Shown: positions 41,627-48,668 of the stretch, piece by piece
Layout of the letters: each line of letters starts with the position of its first letter
Position numbering within the stretch: the stretch's first letter is position 1
DNA from: Candidatus Lachnoclostridium pullistercoris
GTDB lineage: Bacteria > Bacillota > Clostridia > Lachnospirales > Lachnospiraceae
Assembly (NCBI GenBank): GCA_019119775.1
Contig: DWWL01000084.1
Coordinates: forward strand, 1 to 48,803
DNA: 48,803 bases
Direction: 5' to 3'
Translations under genes and position numbers: made by a program
Notes under the pieces: generated by a model
The model's input: only the letters and a program-made list of their open reading frames with translations
The model's database searches: none
Told to the model about the DNA's origin: nothing

Positions 41627-42397
41627 ATGACAAATAAGGGAAACTACAGACAGGACGCTATCATGAAGCTCCTGCTCCAGAAAAAAGCGGTGGCGGTCGA
41701 TGAGCTTTCCAAGCTCTTTTCGGTGACACCCACTACTATAAGAAGAGATCTGCTGGAGCTCGAAGCGAATCATCAGATACGGCGTTCCCGCGGATATGCT
41801 TTCTTAAATGAAGATTATAACAATGACGACAATCGGTACCGGATCGGCATGTTCCAGTCTGAAAAGCAGCGGATCGCAAAGCGCGCTCTGCAGATGATTA
41901 ACAATAATTATTCTATTCTCCTGGACTCAGGAACTACTATTTTAGAACTGGCAAAAGAACTGAACGCACACAAAGAACTGAATAATATCTGCATCATCAC
42001 CAATGGCCTGGATATCGCTCTTTCTCTCTCCAATTTTTCCACTGTCTCAATGCCGCCGGGCGTTGTACACCATTACAGCAAAGCAATCTATGGAGTAAAT
42101 ACAACCGCGTTTTTTTCCGGAATACACGCAGATATTGCCTTTATTGGCTCCTGCGGTATTCTGCACACTGTCGGCCCTACCATATCCACGCCGTTTCTGC
42201 TGGATATAAAGCAGAAAATGGTACAGGTTTCAAATAAAGTGGTCCTTCTCATAGATTCTTCCAAGTTTTTATCCAGCGGTTTCTATCCCTTCTGTGACTT
42301 TCACGAGATAGATGCTCTTATTACCGTTGAAACAGAAGAAAATAAGGAAAGTATAGAAAAGTTAAGGGAACAGGGAGTTGAAGTAATTCTCGCCTAA
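41627..42397 (+). CDS. DeoR/GlpR-family transcriptional regulator
   Basis: 256 aa. The N-terminal helix-turn-helix reads VDELSKLFSVTPTTIRRDLLELEA, the DeoR family signature. The C-terminal sensor domain (about 80-245) has SILLDSGTTILELAKEL and NICIITNGLDIALSL, the phosphosugar-binding blocks of the DeoR_C (ISOCOT) fold. GGAGGAC precedes the start. It is divergent from the catabolic operon across a 335-base region with a GlpR-like palindrome. It very likely represses that operon until a phosphorylated sugar intermediate accumulates. Confidence 0.93.
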   Translation: MTNKGNYRQDAIMKLLLQKKAVAVDELSKLFSVTPTTIRRDLLELEANHQIRRSRGYAFLNEDYNNDDNRYRIGMFQSEKQRIAKRALQMINNNYSILLDSGTTILELAKELNAHKELNNICIITNGLDIALSLSNFSTVSMPPGVVHHYSKAIYGVNTTAFFSGIHADIAFIGSCGILHTVGPTISTPFLLDIKQKMVQVSNKVVLLIDSSKFLSSGFYPFCDFHEIDALITVETEENKESIEKLREQGVEVILA

Positions 42398-42415
42398 AGA
42401 TCAGAGGAGATTGTT

Positions 42416-42733
42416 ATGAAAAAAGAAGAATTGTCTGTTTGGCTGCTGTCCGTTGTCCCGCTTCTTGTCTCAGCAATTCTGCATGCAGCGGTCGGAAACA
42501 GCTCTGTTGTGTTTACAATTGTATTTATCCTGAATATCCTCTTCATATCCTGCGACTATTTCAGGAACAGGAAACTGGCAGGATATCCTCTTTACATTTA
42601 TATTTCCGGACTCATTTTTGTACCCCTTTATATTTACTTCCGCACAATAAAGGACGGCCATCAGTACAAATTTCTTGCCGCCTGGCTGGTACTGTATATT
42701 CTGGATCTGGCCATTCTTCAGATGGCCATCTGA
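42416..42733 (+). CDS. Small membrane protein of unknown function (105 aa)
   Basis: Four predicted helices: about 8-24, 29-47, 57-75 and 86-104, separated by short basic loops (FRNRKLAGY, RTIKDGHQYKF). AGAGGAG precedes the start. It lies 18 bases after the DeoR-family gene and is probably co-transcribed. I see no family motif. It could sense or modulate one of the transporters, but nothing in the sequence shows it. Confidence 0.65.
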   Translation: MKKEELSVWLLSVVPLLVSAILHAAVGNSSVVFTIVFILNILFISCDYFRNRKLAGYPLYIYISGLIFVPLYIYFRTIKDGHQYKFLAAWLVLYILDLAILQMAI

Positions 42734-42737
42734 AAGT

Positions 42738-42781
42738 CCCGGTTCCTGCCTGCTGCTTTATTCAGACAGGCAGGAACCGGG
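42738..42781. repeat. Strong hairpin spanning the end of the AgrC-like gene
   Basis: CCCGGTTCCTGCCTG pairs perfectly with CAGGCAGGAACCGGG. The stop codon of the minus-strand kinase gene lies in the loop, and its last codons form one arm. No U-run follows on either strand. It separates two convergent genes. Confidence 0.65.
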
Positions 42782-44077
42782 AATCACAATCTCAGCGGTA
42801 AAAACGTCTTCCTCCGCCTGAAACCGGCAGAAGCCGCCCAGCTCTCCGGCAACTTTTTCTATCTGTTTTATCCCTATGCCATGAAAATCTTCCTCTTTTC
42901 GGCTTACAAAGCCGGATTCGTTCTTTTGGATCATTCCATCATAGCGATTTCTGATCTTAATTACCATATTGCCTAAAAATGGTTTCGTGTTTATTTGTAT
43001 AAATCGTTTCTCTGTATCCTTTACGTACAAATTAGCCTCAATAGCATTATCCAGCAAATTTCCAAACAGCGTTGTGATCTGCTGTTCCTGCATACCGGCA
43101 ATTTTTTCCCACCAGATATTGATTTCCACCTTTATATCTTTCTGGCGGGCAGATTCTATTTTCGATGTTAAAATAATATCCAAAACCGGATCGCCGGTTG
43201 AAATAAATGGCAGAGACTGATCCATTTCCCGCTGCAGCCCTCTCAGATATTCTCTCGCTTTTTTATATTCCCCGCATTGAATTAATCCGTCTACTACCTG
43301 ACAGTGATTTCTGTAATCATGTTTCCATGCGCGGAAAATTTTCTGCATTTTCTGTGACTCTTCGTATACTTTCAAAATCCCTTCCTGATGCTGCTTTTCC
43401 GCGGCAAGGCGGTTTCTCTCCTCATAAATCTGCGCCAGCCTGTTTACCACATACAGTAAAAGAAAGACCATGACAATAATCAAAAATGTGACTGCGTCAG
43501 ACAGCAAAACTTCCCTGGCAGACCCATTTTCATATGTCACCAGCATATAATCCGAAAGCAGGTCTGCCGCCGACAAAACGCAGAGCACAAATAAAATCAG
43601 TGCTGCCTGATACTGAAGCGGCAGATCAAATTTTTGCTTTTTCAGCCTGCACAGGCAGACCACCGCAAAAATACTGACCAGGACATATACCGCCATTGCC
43701 TGATATCTCAGCGTTCCAGATCTCAAAACCGCAAATACATCCCGAACCTGCAGCATTATCACAAACCGAAGTGCAAGTTTTTCTGATATGAGAGAAATAA
43801 ACATCCGCCCGCTTGACCATAACAGTTTTTCTGATTTCGTTCCGCCAAAACAGAGAAACGCGCAGCCGATGTGCAGAAGCCATATGAGGACGATCTGAAG
43901 GGTTGAATCTAAATGGATAAAATTGCAGAAAGACATAGCAACTGCAAGCAGTACACATCCCATAATCTGCCATTTTCTTTTTTTCTCACATGACAAAGCA
44001 TTGCGAAAAAATATGTATGACAAAAAAGCTTCTATGAAATTAACTCCTATTTCAATTACAAACATTTTTCTCTTCAC
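42758..44077 (-). CDS. AgrC-like sensor histidine kinase (GHKL type)
   Basis: 439 aa. The N-terminal half has about six membrane helices. A linker coiled coil (about 210-245) leads to FRAWKHDYRNHCQVVDGLIQ, with the phospho-accepting His as in AgrC. The ATPase part has the N box LFGNLLDNAIEAN and the G box GIGIKQIEKVAGELGG. There is no partner response-regulator gene beside it. It is divergent from the small AgrD-like precursor gene, so the peptide is the probable signal. Confidence 0.9.
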   Translation of the reverse strand: MKRKMFVIEIGVNFIEAFLSYIFFRNALSCEKKRKWQIMGCVLLAVAMSFCNFIHLDSTLQIVLIWLLHIGCAFLCFGGTKSEKLLWSSGRMFISLISEKLALRFVIMLQVRDVFAVLRSGTLRYQAMAVYVLVSIFAVVCLCRLKKQKFDLPLQYQAALILFVLCVLSAADLLSDYMLVTYENGSAREVLLSDAVTFLIIVMVFLLLYVVNRLAQIYEERNRLAAEKQHQEGILKVYEESQKMQKIFRAWKHDYRNHCQVVDGLIQCGEYKKAREYLRGLQREMDQSLPFISTGDPVLDIILTSKIESARQKDIKVEINIWWEKIAGMQEQQITTLFGNLLDNAIEANLYVKDTEKRFIQINTKPFLGNMVIKIRNRYDGMIQKNESGFVSRKEEDFHGIGIKQIEKVAGELGGFCRFQAEEDVFTAEIVIPGSCLSE

Positions 44078-44146
44078 CTTATTTTCTTTATTTCATGTAT
44101 AAATCCATCTGTTTCATGCACAAAACATATACTGCCTCCCAATTTA

Positions 44147-44155
44147 TGCTATGAT
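44147..44155 (+). promoter_or_regulatory. Extended -10 promoter of the AgrD-like gene
   Basis: TGC followed by TATGAT, 36 bases before the ATG. No clear -35 is present. Confidence 0.4.
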
Positions 44156-44190
44156 ACAATTATTATTTTTATATTTCTGGAGGTGCCAAT

Positions 44191-44343
44191 ATGAAAAAAA
44201 TTACTAAATCCGTTCTTCAAAGCACTGTCAAAAAGACAGCTTCGATTTTGTCTGTTATTGCAATGTTTTTCGCAATATCTCCCTGCATTGGAAAAATCTA
44301 TGAACCCAAAATTCCTGACTGCTTAAAAGAGCGCATAAAATAA
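44191..44343 (+). CDS. AgrD-like cyclic (thio)lactone autoinducer precursor (50 aa)
   Basis: The translated product has the three-part layout of AgrD: a basic amphipathic leader (MKKITKSVLQSTVKKTAS), a hydrophobic stretch (ILSVIAMFFAIS) and a core Cys32-Ile-Gly-Lys-Ile36, then the conserved recognition tail YEPKIPDCLKERIK. By alignment with clostridial AgrD (ring then HQPEEP tail), the likely ring is the five residues from Cys32 to Ile36, with one or more residues before it. GGAGGT precedes the ATG by seven bases. It is divergent from the AgrC-like kinase gene. No agrB protease gene is visible in the window. Confidence 0.85.
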   Translation: MKKITKSVLQSTVKKTASILSVIAMFFAISPCIGKIYEPKIPDCLKERIK

Positions 44344-44361
44344 TTCCTCTAAATGAAAAAC

Positions 44362-44402
44362 AGGAGCAGATATCTCTCAAAAACACTTCGATATCTGCTC
44401 CT
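44362..44402. terminator. Bidirectional terminator between agrD-like and Xre genes
   Basis: AGGAGCAGATATC pairs with GATATCTGCTCCT. GTTTTTC follows on the minus strand and TTCTTCTTC on the plus strand. The stem contains the original stop codon of the frameshifted Xre gene. Confidence 0.8.
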
Positions 44403-44750
44403 ATTCTTCTTCATATATTCTTGTCACAGCCTCCATAATTGCCAAGATCCGCTTTTTGTCTCCCACGGGAAGTTTGTCCAGCCGCTTATGCGATTCCAGC
44501 AGTCTTTCTTTATAACCGCAAACCAGATCTTCTCCAGCAGGTAATCTAAAGAAGCCCCCAGCGCATTGGCAATATTTACTGCCGTACTGAGACTCGGCAG
44601 TTTTATTCCCCTCTCAATACTCGAAATATACACAGGACTCAATCCTACTGAATCTGCCAGTTTTTCCTGCGTCCATTTTTTCTCTATACGTTTTTCCTGA
44701 ATTCTCATTCCAAGCTGCTTTTTGTGCACTTCTGTTTTCATGCCTTCCAC
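44401..44750 (-). pseudogene. Xre-family regulator with a frameshift near the C-terminus
   Basis: The N-terminal 70 residues are a sound Cro/CI domain: LGMRIQEKRIEKKWTQEKLAD, GLSPVYISSIERGIKLPS, TAVNIANALGASLDYLL. After this the frame gives an unlikely Trp-rich tail ending at 44424. The neighbouring frame instead gives EDLVCGYKERLLESHKRLDK then GDKKRILAIMEAVTRIYEEE, ending at 44401, the normal helical tail of this class. So one base has been lost around 44535 (within CTGGAGAAGATCTG on the minus strand). The DNA-binding part is intact and might still act. Confidence 0.8.
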
Positions 44751-44754
44751 TCTT

Positions 44755-44820
44755 TTAGTATTATTAAGATACTAATAGTATAAAAGCAAATTGTGCTTCG
44801 CTCCAGAATTTAATAGTATC
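44755..44820 (-). promoter_or_regulatory. Repeated TAGTAT/ATACTA sites upstream of the Xre gene
   Basis: TTAGTAT (44755), the palindrome ATACTAATAGTAT (44769-44781) and TAATAGTATC (44811-44820) are copies of one half-site in the promoter region. They could be the operator of the Xre protein. Confidence 0.45.
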
Positions 44821-44929
44821 AGATTAAATCTGTGAGATTTAGTCTTCCCAATTGTGCGCAAATTTTTTCATAAATCTTTCCTCTGCTTATAATCTCGGAA
44901 AAACCGGCTCTGAATTTTACCGGTTCCCG

Positions 44930-44979
44930 TTGATTTTTTCACTCGTTCTGTGCACAATAAGAGTAGGGAATTCCCTACT
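44930..44979 (+). promoter_or_regulatory. Promoter and palindromic operator of the antitoxin gene
   Basis: TTGATT (44930), 17 bases, CACAAT (44953-44958), then the 18-base perfect palindrome AGTAGGGAATTCCCTACT (44962-44979) on the expected transcription start. AbrB/MazE-type antitoxins usually repress their own promoters through such palindromes. Confidence 0.6.
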
Positions 44980-45009
44980 TTCCATATTTCAGAAAGGTGG
45001 TGCAAAATC

Positions 45010-45285
45010 ATGTTAGCAAATGCGTTTGTGGATAATGCCAAAGTCATGGCAAAAGGGCAAATCACAATCCCAAAGGATGTCCGTGATGTTCTTGGTGTGT
45101 CAAGCGGTGATCGGGTCACTTTCATCGTTGAGGGAAACACTGTCCGCATTGTCAATTCTGCTGTTTACGCTATGCAGATGCTTCAGCAGGAAATGGCCAG
45201 AGAAGCAGAACGCACCGGCCTGACCTCGGAAGATGATGTTATGGCGTTCGTCAAGGAATTGAGAAGTGAGGACGAAAAAGGATAA
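45010..45285 (+). CDS. AbrB/MazE/SpoVT-family antitoxin
   Basis: 91 aa. The swapped-hairpin DNA-binding domain is seen in AKVMAKGQITIPKDVRDVLG followed by VSSGDRVTFIVEGNTVRIVN; the tail (about 52-91) is helical and acidic and would bind a toxin. I chose the ATG at 45010 with AGAAAGGTGG upstream; an earlier ATG adds 20 residues from the promoter region. Its stop would overlap the start of a PIN-domain toxin, as usual for such pairs, but that toxin gene is decayed here. Confidence 0.88.
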   Translation: MLANAFVDNAKVMAKGQITIPKDVRDVLGVSSGDRVTFIVEGNTVRIVNSAVYAMQMLQQEMAREAERTGLTSEDDVMAFVKELRSEDEKG

Positions 45286-45639
45286 GAATTCTGATTGATA
45301 CCAATGTCCTTATTTCTGCCACATTGCGTGCAAACGCAACTCCTTATCAAACGTATGAGAAAGCGGTCTCTTACCCGAATCACGGCTTGATTTGTGAACC
45401 GAATGTGGATGAAATGAAGCGGATATTCGATTCCCGTCCCGACAGAGAAAGATATGACCGAAACACAAATCAGAGATGTCAATGACCACTCTATGGCAAA
45501 GATGTCACTCGGAAAGGTATGCCATCTGCCGCAGTATTCGGCTTATTGGCCCGATTTGAAAAAGAGAATTTTCAAAAAGGCGAATTTAATAGGGCGAAAT
45601 GTGTGCAGGTTAAAGGAGTTATGCCAAAAAGTGGCATAA
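45282..45639 (+). pseudogene. Decayed PIN-domain toxin gene
   Basis: The frame from 45282 gives IRILIDTNVLISATLRANAT, then PYQTYEKAVSYPNHGLICEP and VDEMKRIF, a normal PIN toxin N-terminus with the metal Asp in LIDTN. The expected start ATG is ATA (GGATAAG where GGATGAG would give the usual ATGA overlap). After about 45428 homology moves to the next frame: IPVPTEKDMTETQIRDVNDH, the usual C-terminal block, so the middle of the protein is deleted. After that homology is lost. The gene cannot make an active toxin. Confidence 0.8.
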
Positions 45640-45672
45640 CTCCTTTGGGACATCGCCCGGCAAAGCCGGGCG
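45612..45672. repeat. Two adjacent perfect hairpins
   Basis: AAAGGAGTTATGCCA (45612) pairs with TGGCATAACTCCTTT (to 45646) around five bases, and CGCCCGGC (45654) pairs with GCCGGGCG (to 45672) around AAA. They lie at the end of the decayed toxin gene and before the immunity gene. No poly-U run follows the second on the plus strand. They may be a terminator pair or the end of a lost mobile element. Confidence 0.6.
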
Positions 45673-45702
45673 AAATAATTGTTTCAAAAAAGAATGCAAA
45701 CA

Positions 45703-46089
45703 TTAATCAAATGGATTTTCATTATAAATATCACATTTAACATCAGATGCTGCTATGTAAATACCTTCATCACAATTCTCCATATTAATTCTAAAAAGGT
45801 ATTTACCTTGCTCTATTTTGTACCTTTTATTAAATTCGATAAATTCTGATGGTTTCGCCAAGCGAATAAATTCCTTTGAGTGTTCCAACCCCCAAGTTAG
45901 TAATCCAGAAACTAAATATGGTTGGTTAAATTCAATAGAAATAGCAAAGTCATTTATGCCTCTATCAATTCGCCCTGCTACCTCTATTTTGATAAAACTC
46001 ATCTCACATATTTCAAAATCCATCCATAAACAATTTTTTAAATAGCTATTGATTTTGCTTATTTCATTTTTAATTTCATCTAAACTCAT
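45703..46089 (-). CDS. Probable immunity protein (128 aa)
   Basis: The protein is cytosolic, mixed alpha/beta, with no known motif. Its ATG has AGGAGGAGATA upstream and lies 9 bases after the stop of a polymorphic toxin C-terminal gene. Immunity genes of contact-dependent or Rhs-type toxins are almost always placed this way, so the role is inferred from context alone. Its codon use and low GC match the toxin gene. Confidence 0.65.
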   Translation of the reverse strand: MSLDEIKNEISKINSYLKNCLWMDFEICEMSFIKIEVAGRIDRGINDFAISIEFNQPYLVSGLLTWGLEHSKEFIRLAKPSEFIEFNKRYKIEQGKYLFRINMENCDEGIYIAASDVKCDIYNENPFD

Positions 46090-46098
46090 TATCTCCTC

Positions 46099-46989
46099 CT
46101 AGTCCACTGAAATATGCGTTACTTCAGCACTATGTTCATTGTACAAGGGATTAGGTGTTCCGTTTTTATTAAATTCGATTAACTCCCTTTCGTGATACCA
46201 CTTACCGTCACTTCCTAAATACTCTTTCCCTGAACCTTGTACTTTAGGGTCCGGATCTGGAACTTTTTGCCTGGATACGCGATATATACTATCCGCATCA
46301 GTATATTTACTATTCCCCTTATGAATTCGGACTTCATAATTATACTCTCCATCTGTCCATTTTTCTTTTAATCTCTTTGGCGTTTTTTCTAACCCTTGTC
46401 GCTCCAGAGCCTCGTCCAAGTAATCTCGAGGATTTTCAGTCGCACTCCTCCCCTTAATCTTCGCCTTTTCAGAAATACTGCAGCTGGAAGTCTTTCTCTT
46501 GTTTAACGCCTCATTTACTTTAAACGAAATTCCTCCTGCTATTCCACCCATTAACGCATCCATGGTAACTGCTTCAAAATCTAAGGATGGCGCAATAATA
46601 TAATCATTTAAATTCGTGATAAATGTTTTCTCTGGCTCAAGATTAAGTTTGTAGTTATCTAAATCGAACGCATCATAGTTAAATCCATAATTCAGGGTAT
46701 TATTATTGACTCTCGTCGCAATTCCGGATACCGCTGCAGTCGTTGCGCCAATTGCAAACGATTGACTAAACGTAGTTCCGGCAGTAACCCCCAGCGCCGC
46801 CAGTCCGCTTCCAACCAACGTTCCGGTTACGGTTCCTACCACGGCTCCAGTCGCACCGATTAATGTTGACTTTACTATTGCCCCGGCATCCCAGTCTTCT
46901 CCTGAGGTGGCCTGACTGATGACTTCTACAACCAATCCTGTTACTGCTCCTATCGCAGCAACTGCAAGAACTGAAGAAATTGTCAGCAC
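46099..46989 (-). CDS. Orphan C-terminal part of an Rhs-type polymorphic toxin
   Basis: From the GTG at 46989 the product is 296 aa. The frame is open farther upstream to 47088 and there includes FPYYKDPSGHFVLTISSV, the DPSGH junction at the end of an Rhs core. Next comes a Gly/Ala/Thr-rich helical region (about 1-100), as often seen behind the core, and a C-terminal toxin domain (about 190-296) with DGEYNYEVRIHKGNSKY, YRVSRQKVPD, YLGSDGKWYHERELIEF and YNEHSAEVTHISVD. The domain may be of the Ntox24 kind; I am not sure. The Rhs core itself is missing, so it is a displaced cassette or remnant. Confidence 0.7.
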   Translation of the reverse strand: MLTISSVLAVAAIGAVTGLVVEVISQATSGEDWDAGAIVKSTLIGATGAVVGTVTGTLVGSGLAALGVTAGTTFSQSFAIGATTAAVSGIATRVNNNTLNYGFNYDAFDLDNYKLNLEPEKTFITNLNDYIIAPSLDFEAVTMDALMGGIAGGISFKVNEALNKRKTSSCSISEKAKIKGRSATENPRDYLDEALERQGLEKTPKRLKEKWTDGEYNYEVRIHKGNSKYTDADSIYRVSRQKVPDPDPKVQGSGKEYLGSDGKWYHERELIEFNKNGTPNPLYNEHSAEVTHISVD

Positions 46990-47034
46990 AAAATGTCCGC
47001 TTGGATCCTTATAATATGGAAACTTCTCCTTAAA

Positions 47035-47067
47035 GTCGCAACCACCACTTGAAGTGGTGGTTGTGAC
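47035..47067. repeat. 33-base near-perfect palindrome in the toxin remnant
   Basis: GTC-CAACCACCACTT and AAGTGGTGGTTG-GAC pair around a central G, with one G-T wobble. It lies just before the Rhs-like reading frame. Subterminal hairpins of IS200/IS605 elements look like this, so it may mark where an element inserted or was lost. Confidence 0.55.
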
Positions 47068-47161
47068 TAGAATCGCAATGTGTACAGTTTAAAGATAGCA
47101 TATCTAAAATGACACATAACTCTTCTGGATAAGCCATAAAAATATCAAAAGCTCTTATGCC

Positions 47162-47677
47162 CTATAATCTCCGCTCATTCGCAAATTCATGTCTATTCCA
47201 ACAAAGTTCAAAGGAACCTATCGCCTCCGGGCAAAACTGCGGATTGCTTGTTTGAATTAACGTTATCAAGCGCTCACCTGTCAATATTCTCTCTCGCGCC
47301 CCCCTATTTAATCTCTCCAATATTTCTTGGCCTGACATTCTGTCCTTTTCATAAAATAAATCAAAATTTTCCATCACTAGTGCAAAACCACTTTCAAATG
47401 GGATTTCCAAGTAATGGCGCAAACAATCACTTAATGCGGACATATTTTCACCATAGTATTCCGGAAAATTACATGCTTTTTTTATTTTTTTATGAAATAG
47501 CCCGACAGTATCAATTTCCTTTAAGTCTATATTAACTATCTTATAACCTTTTTCATTCAGCCATTTCAAATCCTTTTCAAGTATATTGCGTTTATGATAT
47601 AGAGATATTGCTCCATTTATTAATATTTCCCAGTCCACTCTGGCACAATTATTCTTATATCTTTCAAATGCTGCCAT
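47162..47677 (-). CDS. Barstar-family immunity protein
   Basis: 171 aa. The centre matches barstar: YKIVNIDLKEIDTVGLFHKK, then ACNFPEYYGENMSALSDCLR (the helix and loop that plug the barnase site, with the acidic residues), then FESGFALVMENFDLFYE. An N-terminal extension of about 30 residues and a longer C-terminus are present. AGGAGAG precedes the ATG. It follows the barnase-like toxin gene by 21 bases, the right order for a toxin-immunity pair. It would block that RNase in the cytosol. Confidence 0.88.
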   Translation of the reverse strand: MAAFERYKNNCARVDWEILINGAISLYHKRNILEKDLKWLNEKGYKIVNIDLKEIDTVGLFHKKIKKACNFPEYYGENMSALSDCLRHYLEIPFESGFALVMENFDLFYEKDRMSGQEILERLNRGARERILTGERLITLIQTSNPQFCPEAIGSFELCWNRHEFANERRL

Positions 47678-47698
47678 TATATTCTCTCCTCATAAATT

Positions 47699-48166
47699 TT
47701 ATCGAATCTGATACCAGGTTTTATAATGATCTGGAGTATACCATACTGAACCATCTGAGCCCGTTACAATTCTTTCACCTCCTCGATTTTTCCCATATTG
47801 ATATGGATTTATATCACATTCTTTATATGAAGCTACATTCTGATTCGGAATTTTGCTTTCTCCTCTCGCTGCATTTGGCTGATTTCTAAATGGATAATTA
47901 CCATAATAATCTTCCAAATATCCTTCTGGATCTTTATCTATTTTTTCCAATGCATCTTTTGCTTTTTGTGGGATTTTAGAATCATTATCTCCTTCAGAAT
48001 CTCCAGAATCTTCACCAGTTTCTTCCTGCTCTTCTTCTTTTTTATCCGCTTCTTCAAACAGCTGGAGTTCCGGAATATCTGTATCAAGATCGAAAGTATA
48101 AGTTTTGACATCCGGGTCTCCTAAAGCTTGAGTTCTAGGCACTATGATGCAGTGCGTGGAGTACAA
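47699..48166 (-). CDS. Barnase-type RNase toxin cassette, N-terminally truncated
   Basis: 155 codons from a TTG with no ribosome site. The last 45 residues match barnase: YKECDINPYQYG then NRGGERIVTGSDGSVWY then TPDHYKTWYQIR. Catalytic residues line up as Glu116 (barnase Glu73), Arg128 and Arg132 (Arg83/Arg87) and His147 (His102). An acidic, Glu- and Asp-rich linker precedes it (about 38-65). No secretion domain is present, so it is probably the end of a larger toxin that was cut off near 48130-48166, or a silent cassette. The immunity gene follows. Confidence 0.8.
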   Translation of the reverse strand: MYSTHCIIVPRTQALGDPDVKTYTFDLDTDIPELQLFEEADKKEEEQEETGEDSGDSEGDNDSKIPQKAKDALEKIDKDPEGYLEDYYGNYPFRNQPNAARGESKIPNQNVASYKECDINPYQYGKNRGGERIVTGSDGSVWYTPDHYKTWYQIR

Positions 48167-48407
48167 TGTCAGCTTTCATTTCAAGCGGACCGGGGCCAAT
48201 TTAAGGCAAGAAAAACAGATTTATCAGATCAGCCGTTCCAATTAGTTGGCACCGGCCGCAAAAGCCGGGATTTATTTTCAAGTTGCCGGGAAACCGTGAA
48301 TTACGCAGCATACAATTGATTGTGAAAAATGAGGGGGACTCTCTCTCATAAATGATATGTTCTTGACACCAAGGTCATAATTTGAGCTCCCTCATTAAGA
48401 TCAATTA
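48167..48407. other. Intergenic stretch without a supported gene
   Basis: The plus strand contains an open frame around 48150-48225 that ends in RTGANLRQEKQIYQISRSN and has no start. It may be the remnant of another gene cut at the toxin junction. Nothing else is recognised. Confidence 0.4.
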
Positions 48408-48668
48408 TTATTTTTCTGCATTATTCACTTGTTCTTTAGCAATCAATTCATTCATCTTAGGAATTCCCTTTTCCAATGTAAGATTTAACAAGAACTTCAG
48501 TTGATCTCTAAAACTTTCCTCAGAATCAAACCGATATCCTGCTATCTCTTTCCGCATATCTCCGTTTGGATCAATTTCACCTATTTTAAATCCTTGCTTT
48601 TCGATTTCTGGCTGCACAATTTCTGCTATATTTTTCCGCGCCATCTTTAGTAACCTTCGTCCCTGCAT
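48408..48668 (-). CDS. Hypothetical protein (86 aa)
   Basis: Small, charged, mostly helical, with no membrane segment and no motif I recognise; the C-terminal half contains YRFDSEESFRDQLKFLLNLT. I chose the ATG at 48668 because AAAGGAG lies ten bases upstream; an in-frame ATG at 48722 would add 18 residues and would make AAAGGAG coding. It lies in AT-rich accessory DNA before the barnase-type cassette. The remaining bases 48723-48803 show no gene. Confidence 0.55.
   Translation of the reverse strand: MQGRRLLKMARKNIAEIVQPEIEKQGFKIGEIDPNGDMRKEIAGYRFDSEESFRDQLKFLLNLTLEKGIPKMNELIAKEQVNNAEK

Noticed and set aside
42416..42733. Small membrane protein considered as AgrB for the nearby AgrC/AgrD genes
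   Set aside because: It is only 105 aa, lacks the His and Cys protease residues expected in AgrB, and belongs with the DeoR-family gene.
48128..48319. Plus-strand open frame near the toxin start considered as a gene
   Set aside because: It has no ribosome binding site or recognisable family; at most it is a remnant.
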